63,564 bases of DNA from Acanthaster planci (lineage: Eukaryota; Echinodermata; Asteroidea; Valvatida; Acanthasteridae): positions 33,082-96,645 of the forward strand of contig NW_019091660.1 in assembly GCF_001949145.1 (NCBI RefSeq). The letters are read 5' to 3'. The number at the start of each line of letters is the position of its first letter. Position 1 is the first letter of the stretch. A model generated the notes under the pieces. It did not search any database and was not told where the DNA came from. It saw nothing but the letters and a program-made list of their open reading frames with translations. The position numbers and the translations under genes were made by a program. This document shows positions 34,767 to 47,140 of this stretch, one piece after another.

Positions 34767-36119
34767 CTAAAATGACGAAGCTGACAGTGACAAACGGGCT
34801 TGATGACAACTTTCCGGAATGGACAATCTCTTCAGGTTGATACGCTCACAGTTCTTGCTATCACTGTTACTCCTGTCCATGTAGGTGTCACTCTCCACGT
34901 TCAGACGGTCCATGGTGGCAATCGAAGGCCTTTTCAAGTCATTGTCCCTGACGCCAGGCTTGGTCTTGGTACCCCACGACATCGCGGTGTTGATCACACT
35001 ACGGAACGGGTCGGTGAGTAGCCCGTACACAAACGGGTTGACTGCTGCATGGATGTACATACAGATCTGCATGGCCACCCATAGACCGTGCACGGGATCT
35101 GAACTGAGGAAGGATCCTACTAACATGACGCTGACAACTGGAAGCCAGAACAGAAGATACGCCACGAAGACCAGGAAGAGAGACTTACCCAATCGGAGCT
35201 CCTCTGGTCTCATGTTGGCAATGACGGACGTGTAAGAGACTATAGACAGGCGCTTCTCAGAGCGGGAAGCCTGTATGATGCCCGAGTCCGAACCCCGTGG
35301 AGATCTGACAGGGAGAGGTAGGAACTCCACGTCTCGTAGAGAACAACGACTTCTCCGTGTCTCCCCGGACTCCGCTACTACGCTCTCTGTCAAGATGGTG
35401 GATGCGCGGAACAGGGCGTGTGCTGTGTTCTTGACTCGTTTGGAGCTATTCCGCACCGTGGCACAAATCCGGGCGTAGCAGAAAATCATGAGGACAGACG
35501 GTATGATGGTGGAGAACAGGACGAAGAAAACGACGTAAGAACGGCTGCTCGGCAGATCCAAAAAGCAGCTAGGCAGACCCACGCAGGCACGATATCTACC
35601 CCAGCCAACGATGGGCGGCGCACTGAATATAGCAGACAACGGCCATATCATGACATTGATACGAACCGTGCGTTTACGTAACACCTTTACAATTTCACTT
35701 CTGGCCCGGGATATTACGAAGTATCTATAGATGGCTATATTGAGCAAGATCATGACAATGACAGTGCACGCCCAGAGTGTTAAGAAAGCGACTAGAACGC
35801 AGGCGACATCACCGAATATCCAGGAGCCTTTGATCTCGCTAACCAGCGAAAAAGGCAAGCTGACACAGCAGCACAGATCAGCAAAGGCCAAGTTGATCAG
35901 GTTGACGTTAGATGCACTACGCAGCTTGGGACGAATATAGACAATCACAATGACCATGATATTACCGATGAGTGCCAAGACAAGCACTACTCCGTACAAG
36001 AAGGAAATGGCAACTGCGACCCCTAAGGAGTTTTCTGGTACATCGCAGTCCTCAGTCAAGTTGGTGTACTCCTGCTCAATATCCATGGTCTCGGTATTCC
36101 AGCTCTCTACAGTCTCCAT
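34767..36119 (-). CDS. Class A G-protein-coupled receptor, intronless
   Basis: A complete 450-residue frame encodes a seven-helix rhodopsin-family receptor. Landmarks: glycosylation sequon NLT at 20-22; N53 in helix 1 (GNIMVI); D81 in helix 2 (LAFADL); C107 paired with C185 in loop 2; W159 in helix 4; P207 in helix 5; FWLP at 324-327 in helix 6; NPFVY at 361-365 in helix 7; helix 8 DPFRSVI. The third loop (about 215-310) is long and serine/arginine-rich, and the tail is about 75 residues. The usual DRY is YRY (131-133). The opsin lysine position is tyrosine 355, so it is not a photopigment. The loop-2 motif VGWGRY and overall feel recall the melatonin/moody/GPR84-like orphan receptors, but I cannot name the ligand. 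No introns, consistent with many invertebrate receptors of this class or with retrotransposition. Confidence 0.92.
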   Translation of the reverse strand: METVESWNTETMDIEQEYTNLTEDCDVPENSLGVAVAISFLYGVVLVLALIGNIMVIVIVYIRPKLRSASNVNLINLAFADLCCCVSLPFSLVSEIKGSWIFGDVACVLVAFLTLWACTVIVMILLNIAIYRYFVISRARSEIVKVLRKRTVRINVMIWPLSAIFSAPPIVGWGRYRACVGLPSCFLDLPSSRSYVVFFVLFSTIIPSVLMIFCYARICATVRNSSKRVKNTAHALFRASTILTESVVAESGETRRSRCSLRDVEFLPLPVRSPRGSDSGIIQASRSEKRLSIVSYTSVIANMRPEELRLGKSLFLVFVAYLLFWLPVVSVMLVGSFLSSDPVHGLWVAMQICMYIHAAVNPFVYGLLTDPFRSVINTAMSWGTKTKPGVRDNDLKRPSIATMDRLNVESDTYMDRSNSDSKNCERINLKRLSIPESCHQARLSLSASSF

Positions 36120-37620
36120 TGGGCCTATATCTCACTTAGTGTTCCCTGATGTTTGGTATCATTCTACCATCACAAGATGCCGTTGTTTCATGATGAGTTC
36201 AAGGTTTGCGCAGTCTGCAATCATGTCTCTCCGAGCGCAATGGTTAATCCATACACCTGTTCTCCAGCGTAGCGAATTGGAATTCTCATTTCCGCGTCGC
36301 CTTGTGAGCTTTCCACATCAGGAGCTCCTGACACTAACAAACGAAATGGGCCCAAATCTTGACAATCTCTTTAAGCCATACCAGCCTATGGTGCGAGCGA
36401 CGGAGTCTGCGGCTGGCTGTGCGGAGCGACACAAGGGGAGACGGGTGCATGACCGTTTCGCAGCGTAGTGATAACGCGCGCATCAGTCAACCGTGATGGC
36501 GATCGTGCCGTGTCGTGTCTTCATTCGTCCGCTGGGGATAATAACGACGGCGGTAAGTGTGGGTGGGATGTTGAGCAGCAGCGTGGAACAAAGAGCTGAC
36601 ACGTGCGCTACCGCAGAACACGACTTGTTCCAATCCTGTGGCATTGTTCTCTTTGGTAATACAAACCGGTTCACTTGGGACAGGGCGCTTGATCAGTGGA
36701 ATAGATTCGCCGAATAATTACAAATTTTCCTCGCTTCACTTTGTCAGAATACGGTGACGCTGTACGGTAGCCATTTGGACGTTTTGAGCCATATATTTAA
36801 CTGGATTTCACTGAAACGAAGTCGCCAAATCGGCAGTAACAAACATGGGAAATGTTCGCTATAACCAGTATAATCATTATAATGTCTGGCTGCAGTGGAC
36901 AAACAAAAATACTCGCTGAACAATATTTAATACTTTCCGACCGATGATGGTATACGGAGATATAAGCTGCAGGGACTTAAACAATATCTTTTGCTTTTAT
37001 CATTGGATGGTTTGGTAACTCTCTTTTTCATACGAAATATTTATTTACCGTTTTTGTTCATAGTACAGACAAAAACGACGAGACGCCATTCTGAGGTGCC
37101 ATTGACACTCACGCAGCTGTCTCAGCCTGAGGGTTCGCGCGTACTTCGGCAATTGACTACTGTTTATTGGTCAAGGAGGAATTTCGCGCGCGCGCACCGC
37201 CTGCGTGCAAACTGAACAAGTTCTAATTCACTGCAGCGAAAAATGTGAATGGGTACATCGATAATATTGGCTAGACGTGAGTAGCAAAGACTGCTACAGT
37301 ACCTAGACAGGCTGTTATACGCTGGTTCTTCTATTTGCGTTGAAGCCATGTCTGTTCCCTAAAACTCTGAGTGGTTTACTTCATGCACAATGCAGAATGA
37401 CCAACAGCACATGCCAAAACTAAGCGCGTCTGGGGTCATTCAGGAATAGTTTGTCTTATAAGCTTAGCCACATCAAGATCAAGAATATCAATTATCTTAC
37501 ACTTAAATATTGACAAAAAAACTGGAAGTAAGAAATGACAGTGCGCATGCGTCGTGAAGAAACGAAGGTGGCCATGATAAAAAGGTGGATTTTTCGTCAG
37601 GGCGCCTGCCTCACCCTCCA
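36120..37620. other. Upstream flank of the receptor gene
   Basis: No gene recognised. Sequence is relatively CpG-rich at 36410-36560 and contains GCGCGCGCGC at 37187-37196, so promoter elements of the receptor could lie here, but none can be fixed. Confidence 0.4.
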
Positions 37621-37626
37621 TCCAAG

Positions 37627-37750
37627 GGCGTCAATCCGGTTTGGAAAGTGGGGGGGGGACAATATTATTGATATAGTAAGTATCCCCCCTCCACGTCAAA
37701 AAAGTGGGGGTCATGTCCCCCCTTTCCCCACCGATTGTCGTCCGTGCCTC
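37627..37750. repeat. G/C-tract element with inverted GGGGGGACA ends
   Basis: Begins GGCGTCAATCCGGTTTGG, then GTGGGGGGGGGACAATATTA. A mirror follows with TATCCCCCCTCCACGTC, CATGTCCCCCCTTTCC and ACCGATTGTCGTCCGTGCC. The paired G and C tracts and related ends suggest a short inverted-repeat transposon of a kind scattered through marine invertebrate genomes. Boundaries are approximate. Confidence 0.45.
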
Positions 37751-37759
37751 CATCACGCA

Positions 37760-40692
37760 TGCGCGAAAGTTACAAGTTGTGTATAAAAAAACCTGGTCAT
37801 GGCACAAGCAACTTCTTCGACGACTTCTCGAATGGTCTAGCATCGCGCAAAATGTAGCAGTGAGCGTATCGTGGTAACTTCTGCTCCCACTGCAAAGGCG
37901 AGGAATGTTATCGGGTCGAGCAGTTCCGGCCGTGTGCGATCCGGGTGATTAGTCACGTCGAATGGCTTATACGAAATACTCGTCCATTAATCAAGGCCGG
38001 GCCTAGACACGACGGGCTCCCCCCCCCCATGGCGCTCGCTGGAAAATCAGCTTTTAAACTTTGATATAAATAAAACATGAACTGTCGTTAATTCCGATGT
38101 CTTTTATAGATACTTCCACACTAAACACCAGCAATTGAGTATGCATGGTAGTTCGTATCTGTCGTGTGCGGCAGACCCTTCCATGTAATTCGTGAGAATT
38201 ATCTGTGGATACCTAGACGATATTTGATTATGATGTAGAGAGGGAAACCGTAATTAAAGTGTTCTTAATATATTTTAATTTATGGTAAGCTGTAGCTCAG
38301 TGGTGGTTTGGAACATATTAGGTAGCGGTATGTTTGCTAAGCCCTAAATATAAACCACCTCAGCGGCAGCATCCTTTACATAAGTATAAAGCGGATTATT
38401 ATGTACACCCTTCATTTTCAAGGTTTCAATGTGAGAAAATAAAAGGAGTTAACTATAATTGTTCAAAGTGGAGCACTTTTTAAGAAGGGTTGAGATAGAA
38501 TTTTCTGACAAATTCAGCACCTCGCGAGGAGGTAAGCTTAATAAGGACCTAATTGGCTCAATGCAACACCACAGGAGAAAGGTCAACTTAAAGAAGTATG
38601 TTACCTTCCAGTAGATTATTTATGAGGGCTAATCGTGCGCGCAATTTCAGGAAAGAAGGCCCTCGGTGGATTTTTTGTGGTCAGTGTGATTTTGACTGCA
38701 TGACCCATGTATTGAACTCAAACTAGCTCCTTTTTACTTGTTTGAGTCGTGGCAGATGTGACGTCACATAACGGACACCGCCATTTTCGTTAAGCCTTCT
38801 GTGCACTTGTAAATTTCATGCAACTGCGCATGCGTGGAGCAACCCTGTCTCGTAAATGGCTGTGCGACATGTCACTTTGTAGGATGAAATGCAGCGGATA
38901 GCGACGACGGTGGAGGTTTCAAATATTCCCGTACCATGATTAAGGCAGAATTACCAGCGCAGTACCTTTAAATCCTCGACATGATTGGAATGACCATTAG
39001 GCTGCGTTAACCGTAAATGTTGTTTTCTTTTCAATTAAAGATATTTGGAGACTAATGGCATCTCACGGAGAGACAGCATGACTCATATCGTTAGGCCATC
39101 AAGTGGTAGTCCCCTATGTGCCTATTTATCGCCTTTAGTTCCTGCGCTTCCAAGACCTAATGGGCTCGTGTCATGCGCTGGTGCCTGCAAAATCTTCTTG
39201 CCACATTGCGTTACCCAGGAACTTACCATTGCGACTGTCCACAGGGAAAGGACAGGGGGGTAAAAAAACATCTAGATGATGTCTCGCGGCACGGCGAATA
39301 CGTAGGCAATCAAATCCCGCGGAGTATGATTTTGGGAGCGAAGAAAAAATGCGTGCAATTACCTGGAGAGCTTGCAGCCAAATTTGCACAGTGCGATACT
39401 CCAGGTTGCAGATGTGGTAAATTAACGGGATAGGAGACGAAGCGCACTGAGGGAATCTGAACACACAACTGCAGAAGTCTGGTGATAAGGGGGTCCTTCT
39501 CGACTTGGAAACCGGGAAATTTGTCTCTGGGAGCGTTTGATTTATTTCATTCAAGTATCATGCTTTTCCTCTAAAATGAGACATGTCATTTGATAAACAT
39601 AAATTATTGACGGCACGTATTTTGAAAAGCACCCAAAGGCGATGCACGATCCAGACGAAAAAGAATACCAAAGATGGCAACTGATTTGTCACGTCTGTCG
39701 ATGGGAGATTTTCAGTAGGGAATTTAAAACTTAAAGACAGCAGGGATTTCTGAGGATGGAGAATGTGCGTCTTTATAAAAGGCTGAAGAGACAAACAGTA
39801 TGTTTTGGGAAACGCATTCAGTTTTTGTGAAAATTTTAGTCAGAAAATGAGTTAAGATGACGTCACGGCGAACTGGAGTTATCGATCTGAGAAACAGTGC
39901 CACGGTATTATTAAGGTTACCAACCTTTTCAAGGCATTATCAAGGCCTTAGTAGGTACGCAGGCAGCTGAAGACATCCTTATGAAAATAGACTCTAATTT
40001 TCATTTCTACGGGATTGCACTTCACAGTTTTTCAGTGGTTCCACACCATGAGAAAAGGAATGGCTACCGACTACCAAGTGCAAAGAGACTATAAGGATTT
40101 TTTCCGTGTATAGTCTCGGTGTCGTGACAATTTTACATAGTACATCGTAATTTTATGGTTCATGGAAGGTTGAAGCATGAAAAATATTGCGCCACTTTGT
40201 GATATAAGCAAACCTCAAGCGCAAAATGTTCTGCTCAGAGGTTTCAATTACAAAAACCAAAGTCAGAAAGTTGGGCCTAGATCACATTGAGTATAGGAAG
40301 TTCCCAAACTATGAACCAGGATATATTAGGTTTTCTGGTCTGGGATTTTGCACGCTGCTACACGCCTACCGATACTGCCTCTGACATTTCATTATACAAG
40401 CACATGCTTTATAGGGTAACTCGTCTTTCAAAAGCTGAAGAATGATTTGACCTTTGGTAGACTGTTCGCTCATTGGAGATTACGCAAGCACAAACGCCAA
40501 GTAATGAGACTCAATTTAGACAAGCCAATTCTACCCCAATTAGTCTTGGACTGCAGTAATCCACGAGCCGCATTAAAGAAAATCTCATTTAAGATCTGTC
40601 ACTCAACCTACAGGTCGACGCCATCACTGCGTGGGTCATCACTACCGACGCCCCCTCACTAATCGCAAGAGCTGTAAAATCCTGAAAACACA
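37760..40692. other. Intergenic, nothing recognised
   Basis: No gene, RNA or repeat recognised. An open frame at 39171-39554 (minus, 127 codons) has no known domain. Confidence 0.45.
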
Positions 40693-40698
40693 CCCGAG

Positions 40699-41345
40699 TA
40701 TGGCGCGCAAAGTTAACATTTAATCGAGTATGCAGATATTTCTATTCTTAAAAGAGATATCTCTGTTAAAGATAGAGATATCTCTACTAGGAATAGAGAT
40801 GTCTCTATTAGAGATATCTGTATTGTTAATGGAGATATCTCTTTTGTATGTCCTGTTATAATAGAGATATTTCTATTAGGAATAGAGATATCTCTTCTGT
40901 ATGTCCTGTTATAATAGAGATATCTCTATTAGGAATAGAGATATCTCTTTTGTATGTACTGTTATAATAGAGATATCTCTATTAGGAATAGAGATATCTC
41001 TTTTGTATGTCCTGTTATAATAGAGATATCTCTATTGTGTTTCCAGTCCCGCACACTGGGTCAATAGAAAGGTCATTGTAACGTAACATACAAAATTTAA
41101 CAGGGCAGAGGGTTGTGTAACGTTTCCAAATGTAAACAACCACGAGAGTACAAGTACTGAGACACGATCAAAGCCCCTCAAGATAATAGACAACACAAAA
41201 CGTCGAGAGCAACCCGCTGAACTCGGAAGCGGAAACTTAATAGAGATATTTCTATTCTCTATTAGGTATAGAGATATCTCTATTAGGAATAGGGGTATCT
41301 TTATTATCTCTATTCTGCGATTAAATGTTAACTACGCACGCCATA
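40699..41345. mobile_element. Non-autonomous DNA transposon with 28-bp TIRs and palindrome arrays
   Basis: Terminal inverted repeats at 40699-40726 (TATGGCGCGCAAAG...) and 41318-41345 (complement TATGGCGTGCGTAG...) match at 25 of 28 positions; both finish GTTAACATTTAATCG. The sequence CCCGAG occurs directly outside both ends (40693-40698 and 41346-41351), a 6-bp target site duplication. Inside are two arrays of the palindrome AGAGATATCTCT: 40743-41036, with a 53-bp period over the last three copies, and about 41239-41308. A unique 200-bp core lies between. There is no transposase frame, so it must depend on another element. The superfamily is not clear from the ends. Confidence 0.82.
40861..41036. 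repeat. 53-bp tandem array with AGAGATATCTCT palindromes
   Basis: Copies start at 40861, 40914 and 40967, plus a partial copy at 41020. Each holds two near-perfect 12-bp palindromes separated by ATTAGGAAT and a constant spacer TTTTGTATGTCCTGTTATA. Such sequence can form hairpins or cruciforms. Confidence 0.85.
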
Positions 41346-41351
41346 CCCGAG

Positions 41352-44300
41352 AGACTCTGCGATCTAAAATAGCAGCCAATTTTGATAGTGGCATGGAATC
41401 CCGAGTAATCGTCAAACCTCATTATAGAAACAGGGACTTTAAAGGCGTGCTTTGGTGTACGTAATTTCCATAATTAAATGATCAGATCAATTTTAACTTT
41501 TGGATGAATTGTTTCATTTTTTAAGCGTAAACAACGCGTAATAAGTGTTGCACGTTTGTGTTACCTAAGACCTTTTCTCAATCATGTTTGTTTGATGACA
41601 CAAGCCTACGACCTTCTCCCAGCACAGACCTCTCAAACTATATACTCGACTACTGAGCATTCCAGTATGAGCAGGGGATACAAGAGATATTTATAGTTGA
41701 TGACAAAGACATGTGAAGATCTTTTTTTTTTCTTTTTCTTTTTTTTTTGTAAAGGTCTTGCTTACAGTAAGCTTCGGCAACACTACTCACAAGCCATGAG
41801 CACACACTAAGACAGTAAAATCCCCGACGCCGCGTTTGTAAACGATCGACGATATTCATGTAGTTGTGTTTTACTATACCACCGAGGACCCGGCATTGTG
41901 TTTTCTACAGTTCCCGCAATAGGAAAAGCACAGGCACTGCCGAGGACACGAGACTGACCAACGAAGACATAAAAACATCGTTTGTTCCGTCTGTGTACTC
42001 TCCTCAGTGGTGGACTTCAATATGAAAACTGTAACTAAACACCTGTAGGCAAAATAAAGTATGATATAAAAAAAAACTGGGTTGGCCAAAGTTGAGTTTG
42101 GATCTTGCTATTTTATTAAACAAGTCCAGAAAGGCACCGAAGACTCTAAAACCTCATCACGGCCACCTTCTCAAATGTACAAATAAGTCCATACATCTCG
42201 TATGGTTAATAAAAAGGATCATAAAACAGCCCAAAAATAGCCACAATAGTTCGCATGTGACAGCAGTTGTTGGGTAGATTCAAGGCAAAAAACTTATCTT
42301 ACAGTCTCTGTAATGGAAAGCATATTCCATGACGTCCGCAGAGTTTGTTGATGATTTGCAATATACAAACGAATCAGCGCCATATGAAGCATGAAGAAGG
42401 CTCTGCGTTCTAAACATCCGTGATGATGATAGATGCTTGGTCAAAAGACCCGTGACCAAAATAGGTCGTGTCAAGTGACGTCAGACGCAAAACAAGTCGA
42501 GTTCACGCCGGAGCGATGGGCGCGCTGTGGTCTCTTCCGCTTCCCCGGGTAATAAAGTGAAACATCCCGAGGCTTATTGTGAAACTGAAACATTGAAGAA
42601 AATCATTTCCATGAAAACAGACTTCCGAGCTTTGCAAGGATAATCAGTGATAAGCGATACGACCTTGTGCGGCTCCACAAATACCCTAGAAGGAATTGGT
42701 AACAGAACCTGGTTCTTAAGTACGGGAAACCCAATATACGGCGAACGCCAGGTCGCACCGCACTTTGCCGTCGATATTCCGGCTTGGATTTCATATGCTT
42801 TTCTTCGCGCCAAATTGTCGGTCAATTCTGTTGTGTGGATTTTGATTCAACTCGAAACACGCCTGTTTCCCGCCGGCCAGTGCTAAATTAAGTGTCTCAG
42901 TATTATTTTGCACAGAGAGGCAGGCCTACTTTCTACAGGATCTGGTTAAAATAACTGCTTCTTTGCTGAAAAGATGTCCATGTATGTAGGCTGAAGGCCG
43001 GCACTTCTTTCTATTTCGACCGTTCCGAGCTGGGGTTTAATGAAAGATTCAAATCATGTGTTGATCGTGTGTCCTCCCTCTGTTTGAATAGTCATGAATC
43101 TTTTATTCCGTGAACATGTTTGTGTTCCTGTCTGCTCGGCTGATATGTGCCTTTCGCTCCAGTGGGTGTGTTTCTGTATACAGTCAGGGGGTCAGTCACG
43201 ATGTTTGCTTGCCCATCTGTTAGGTTCATGTCTATATACTGCGGTCTTCTTCGATCTGTCGTGCACATATATATGAGCCCGTTGATGACGGACACGAATT
43301 TACACAGACGTTTTTCGATTTCTTTTTTCAGAGAGATTTATAAAGCGATATATGTTTGATATGGCTGGTGTCTAATCTAAGAGTTTATGTATTCCCGATT
43401 GGCCTGTGTACTTTCAATGGCTGACTGAACTCACATGAAGCTGAACACGTTTTCGGGTAGGCCTATTTGTCTTACAAACAAGTTTATTTGGCCTACAGAA
43501 ATCCTTACGTCTGAAAAATGTCTCAGGGTTTTTATGACTCACGTGTTATGAATGGAATTCTAAATGTAGTTTCACGAACATGGCGATCTTTTTCAAATGA
43601 TCGCAAAACTCTACTCATGCATGCGTACCGTCTGTGTGATGACGCCAAGGTTCTGTTGAACGTCCACTCGACAGAAATATGTTACTCTTAAAGATTGCTT
43701 ACTCTCAAGCAAAGGATGAATTTCTTATTTATACTTTGAAAACATATCGTGCTTAGCTTAAGTTTGGTAGACCGATTTCAGAGTTGGTTGATCATGATCA
43801 AGTAAACAACTGCGTTTTCAGGGAATCAAAGAATCTTTGCAATAGTTTCAAAGGCAGGTTGGTTCTTCTACTAGCGTTGTCATAAACTAAGGCAGCTCGT
43901 TTGCTCAGTTCAAAGCACACGGGTGGTTCGGTTTGTGCGTTATTTACATGTACATTGGTGCACACACACCAATGCTGCGGTTGCAAGTCGCTCCGGACAC
44001 ACCCTTCCACGTACATGTACATTGTACAGGTATGTGAACCACGCATGTACATGTACAGTCATACGAACTTGCGAATTGCACGCACGTGCGCAATACACAA
44101 TCTCTCCTATGCATCGTTCATTTCTGCATATTATCATTACGTGCGGAAGGTAAGTACGCACCAACGCATCCCCCACACCTAATCTGATAAATCGCTTGGA
44201 CACTGAACGCATACTTCAGCAACCATCAACCTTGCTCGCGATTATTTTGCGTTCTGATTTTGAAACGATTCCATTCCCTGTCACTTCAGAGAATGCATCC

Positions 44301-47140
44301 GCAAAATACATGCCCACCATATAGTCCATCATGTCTGTAAATTTAATCATTGCCTGCGACCCTGTGCATCTGTTCCAGAATTTGTACGCATTCTTGCATC
44401 TTTTTGCTCAATGTATGCATTGATTTAACAGCCGTGGTCGACCAAAGATGAGAAGAGCACAAGATGATATTTATAACAAGGACAATTTTAGGTCCCAAGT
44501 CTTTGTTTTCCATTATTGATAATACAAGGTAACTATAGTAACAAGGTAATTTGCAAAGTTCCACAGACGTCGTTATAACACTACTGTGATTTTTTCCATT
44601 CAGTTGGTAGGTTATTCGAAGACAGACCATAAACAGGTACACTATCGTCAGGATTACTTATAACCTTCTCAAAGGAAACTCCATTTAGTTGAATTCTGGG
44701 GCCAAGTTCGAGCGACGACTATTGCCAACATAATTTTGCCTGGTACCAAGGATAAATAGGGCCTACATGTGTTTTGCACAGGTTAGAAAATCGACCAGTA
44801 GTGGACAAAATGGGCCTTGCTCGAACTAGAACTTACCAATGGATAGGCACCAAGATACGCACGGTTCACGTGGGCACTATGCTACGCTACACGGGGCATG
44901 GATAGCCCTGCGATTCGACCTAACGACATCACCGTGATTTGAAGCTGGGATGGTTCTGAACATTACCACCCTGCAAGGGTGGCTATCTTCAGCGAGATCA
45001 ATGCTCGTTGAGAAGAGATCGCGGGTCCGTATCGAGTGGTCATCTATATCCATTGGTCAACCGTGACAGAAGCGCGGGCTGTTACGAAAGAGGGTGCTGG
45101 AGCAAGCGGACTAAAAAGGTTCGCGTTAAAATAAGATACTTGACTTTGTCTCACTGTGGCATCAATACTCAGGAATGTGCCTGACACAAAATCTTCGAAT
45201 ACCTGTTACAATTTTAAATTTTTTTCCAAAATTTCCTGTCATTCGCTTACACGGTACTGTGTTGCACACGCATATCTTGGTTGTGTTTCATTGGACTGTA
45301 CACGATAGTGTGGTTACAAGAGTAAATGAGTGTACACAAACGTGGTTGGAACATTCCAGTAAAGATCATTATAAGGTGTGCATAAAACAGAATCGTGTAC
45401 GCAATTGTTATATGAAAGGGGTGCCGGATATAGGACTCTGGAAGAACATGGCGTCAGTAACGAAGCACAAGAGACGTATCCAAGCAGATTTTGTGCTGAA
45501 GTATTATCCATATAGGTCAAGAATTTCAGCGGAGGTTATTTCAAGTGGATGAAAGTTTTGTTGGAGTGGTGTCTAAAACAATACGAAGGTGGAAATTAAA
45601 AGATCCTGCAATTTAGAAATATAACGTATAGGAATTATTCACGAGTTCAACTAGGTAGTATTTCCATTTTTGCATTTCGCCAAGGTTAACAGCATAATAC
45701 ACACCCCTCAAATGTTTAAAGGTATGAAACCACGGGATAGGGAAAACCGAACGGTTTTAACTAGTTTCCCAGTTTAACTAGTCCCGTGACTGCAGATGCA
45801 ATCAGCGGATAACCTCAACTTGTGATTTTTTTAGATTTCTAGAGTTGAAATTGGGATTTTTTTAGATTTCGAGAGTTGCCCTTATTTCCAGTGTTTCTAG
45901 GTTTGAGTGCAACTTCTATGATCTTTATCAGCTCACACTTTTATTGTTGGGGTCTGCTGTAAATTAAAGCATCCACTCCCAGAAAAAAAACTGCCTCCGA
46001 TTTCTTTAATACACACAAAATACATCAATGGTTTCACAGACTGGCATCTGCTAAAGCCAAGATTCCAAACAAAAAGGAGGGATCTGAAGGAACGGACCAC
46101 ATGGCCGGTACATTAGCGTCAGTGACAGACTTCTCAACACACATCACCTTAATTTCTTGCATCCGCGAGGGCCGGCTTGGCGCGTGGTATATACATTACA
46201 ACGCAGATGGAATTATGATATCAATATTCCTCTCTGCCTCGGCCGATCGGATTTCCGGGCCGATGATTAATGCGGCATGTGATACCTACTACGCATTGCA
46301 TTCGATTAGTCCTCGTCGTTGGCCTGCATTGTGTATGTTGGTCAGAACCTCCAACTTTACCTGCGGGTTTTTTTAATCCAGGGTGGCTGACCCCTTTCAC
46401 AGAGGTTTTTGTTAATAAAGAAAGACTTTTTGGACGCAGGTCGAAAATCAGTTTAAACATTGGTGTCCACATGAGACAGCAATGAATCTGCCGGGTTAAT
46501 GCAGTGTTACAGAACTGCACAAACCGGTGATAGTGGCAGACTCAATCATTCGGGAAAGGGGAGGGAACTGGAACTGAGAGTCAACGATGTGATTTCATGA
46601 ACAGTACCTCCCAAAACATTCTCTGCAAGCCTTGTTGAAAGCCGCCGCACTTTGATTCTGGCCAAGAAAATGAACCGAGAAAAGAACACCTGCACGCAAA
46701 CAACTTGTTCGAAAAAACAAAATTAATGACGGTGGGGGAAAGAAGGGGTGGGGTCGTGTCGTTTGGGTGTCTTAGCGTCTTACACAAAGACTACAGGGTA
46801 GTTAAGGAAATATTGAAAAGGAATAAAGCCCCCCCCCATCTCCAGCACCGTAGCGCCGGCGTTATGGAACTAATGCAAAAGTTGGGATTTGAAAAGAAGT
46901 TGTTTTCAGCACTGGTCTCAGTTAATAGTCGCCACGATATGACTGAGCGGGAAATCCGTCAGCAACATCATTAGAATGACGGGATTTTTCAGCTGTCACA
47001 TTGCCTTCATGTCAGTCATAGCAGTGGTATGAACACAGTCATACAAACAAGAAAATGTATGCCTTTCGATAACTATTCTCAATATAACACACTTGAAATG
47101 TAGTGTTTACCCGCAAATCACAAACTCTGCCTACATGTAC
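41352..47140. other. Intergenic, nothing recognised
   Basis: 5.8 kb without a gene I can defend. TGTACATGTAC words cluster at 43946-44057. Open frames are short and overlap on both strands. Confidence 0.45.

Noticed and set aside
34767-36119. Opsin identity suggested by VGWGRY in loop 2
   Set aside because: The retinal-binding lysine position in helix 7 is tyrosine 355.
34800-36468. Several open frames on the plus strand opposite the receptor gene
   Set aside because: They are antisense shadows of a strongly coding frame with seven clear helices; they have no domains.
40743-41036. CRISPR-like array
   Set aside because: The repeats are palindromes in a 53-bp tandem unit with constant spacers, inside an animal transposon; CRISPR spacers would be unique.
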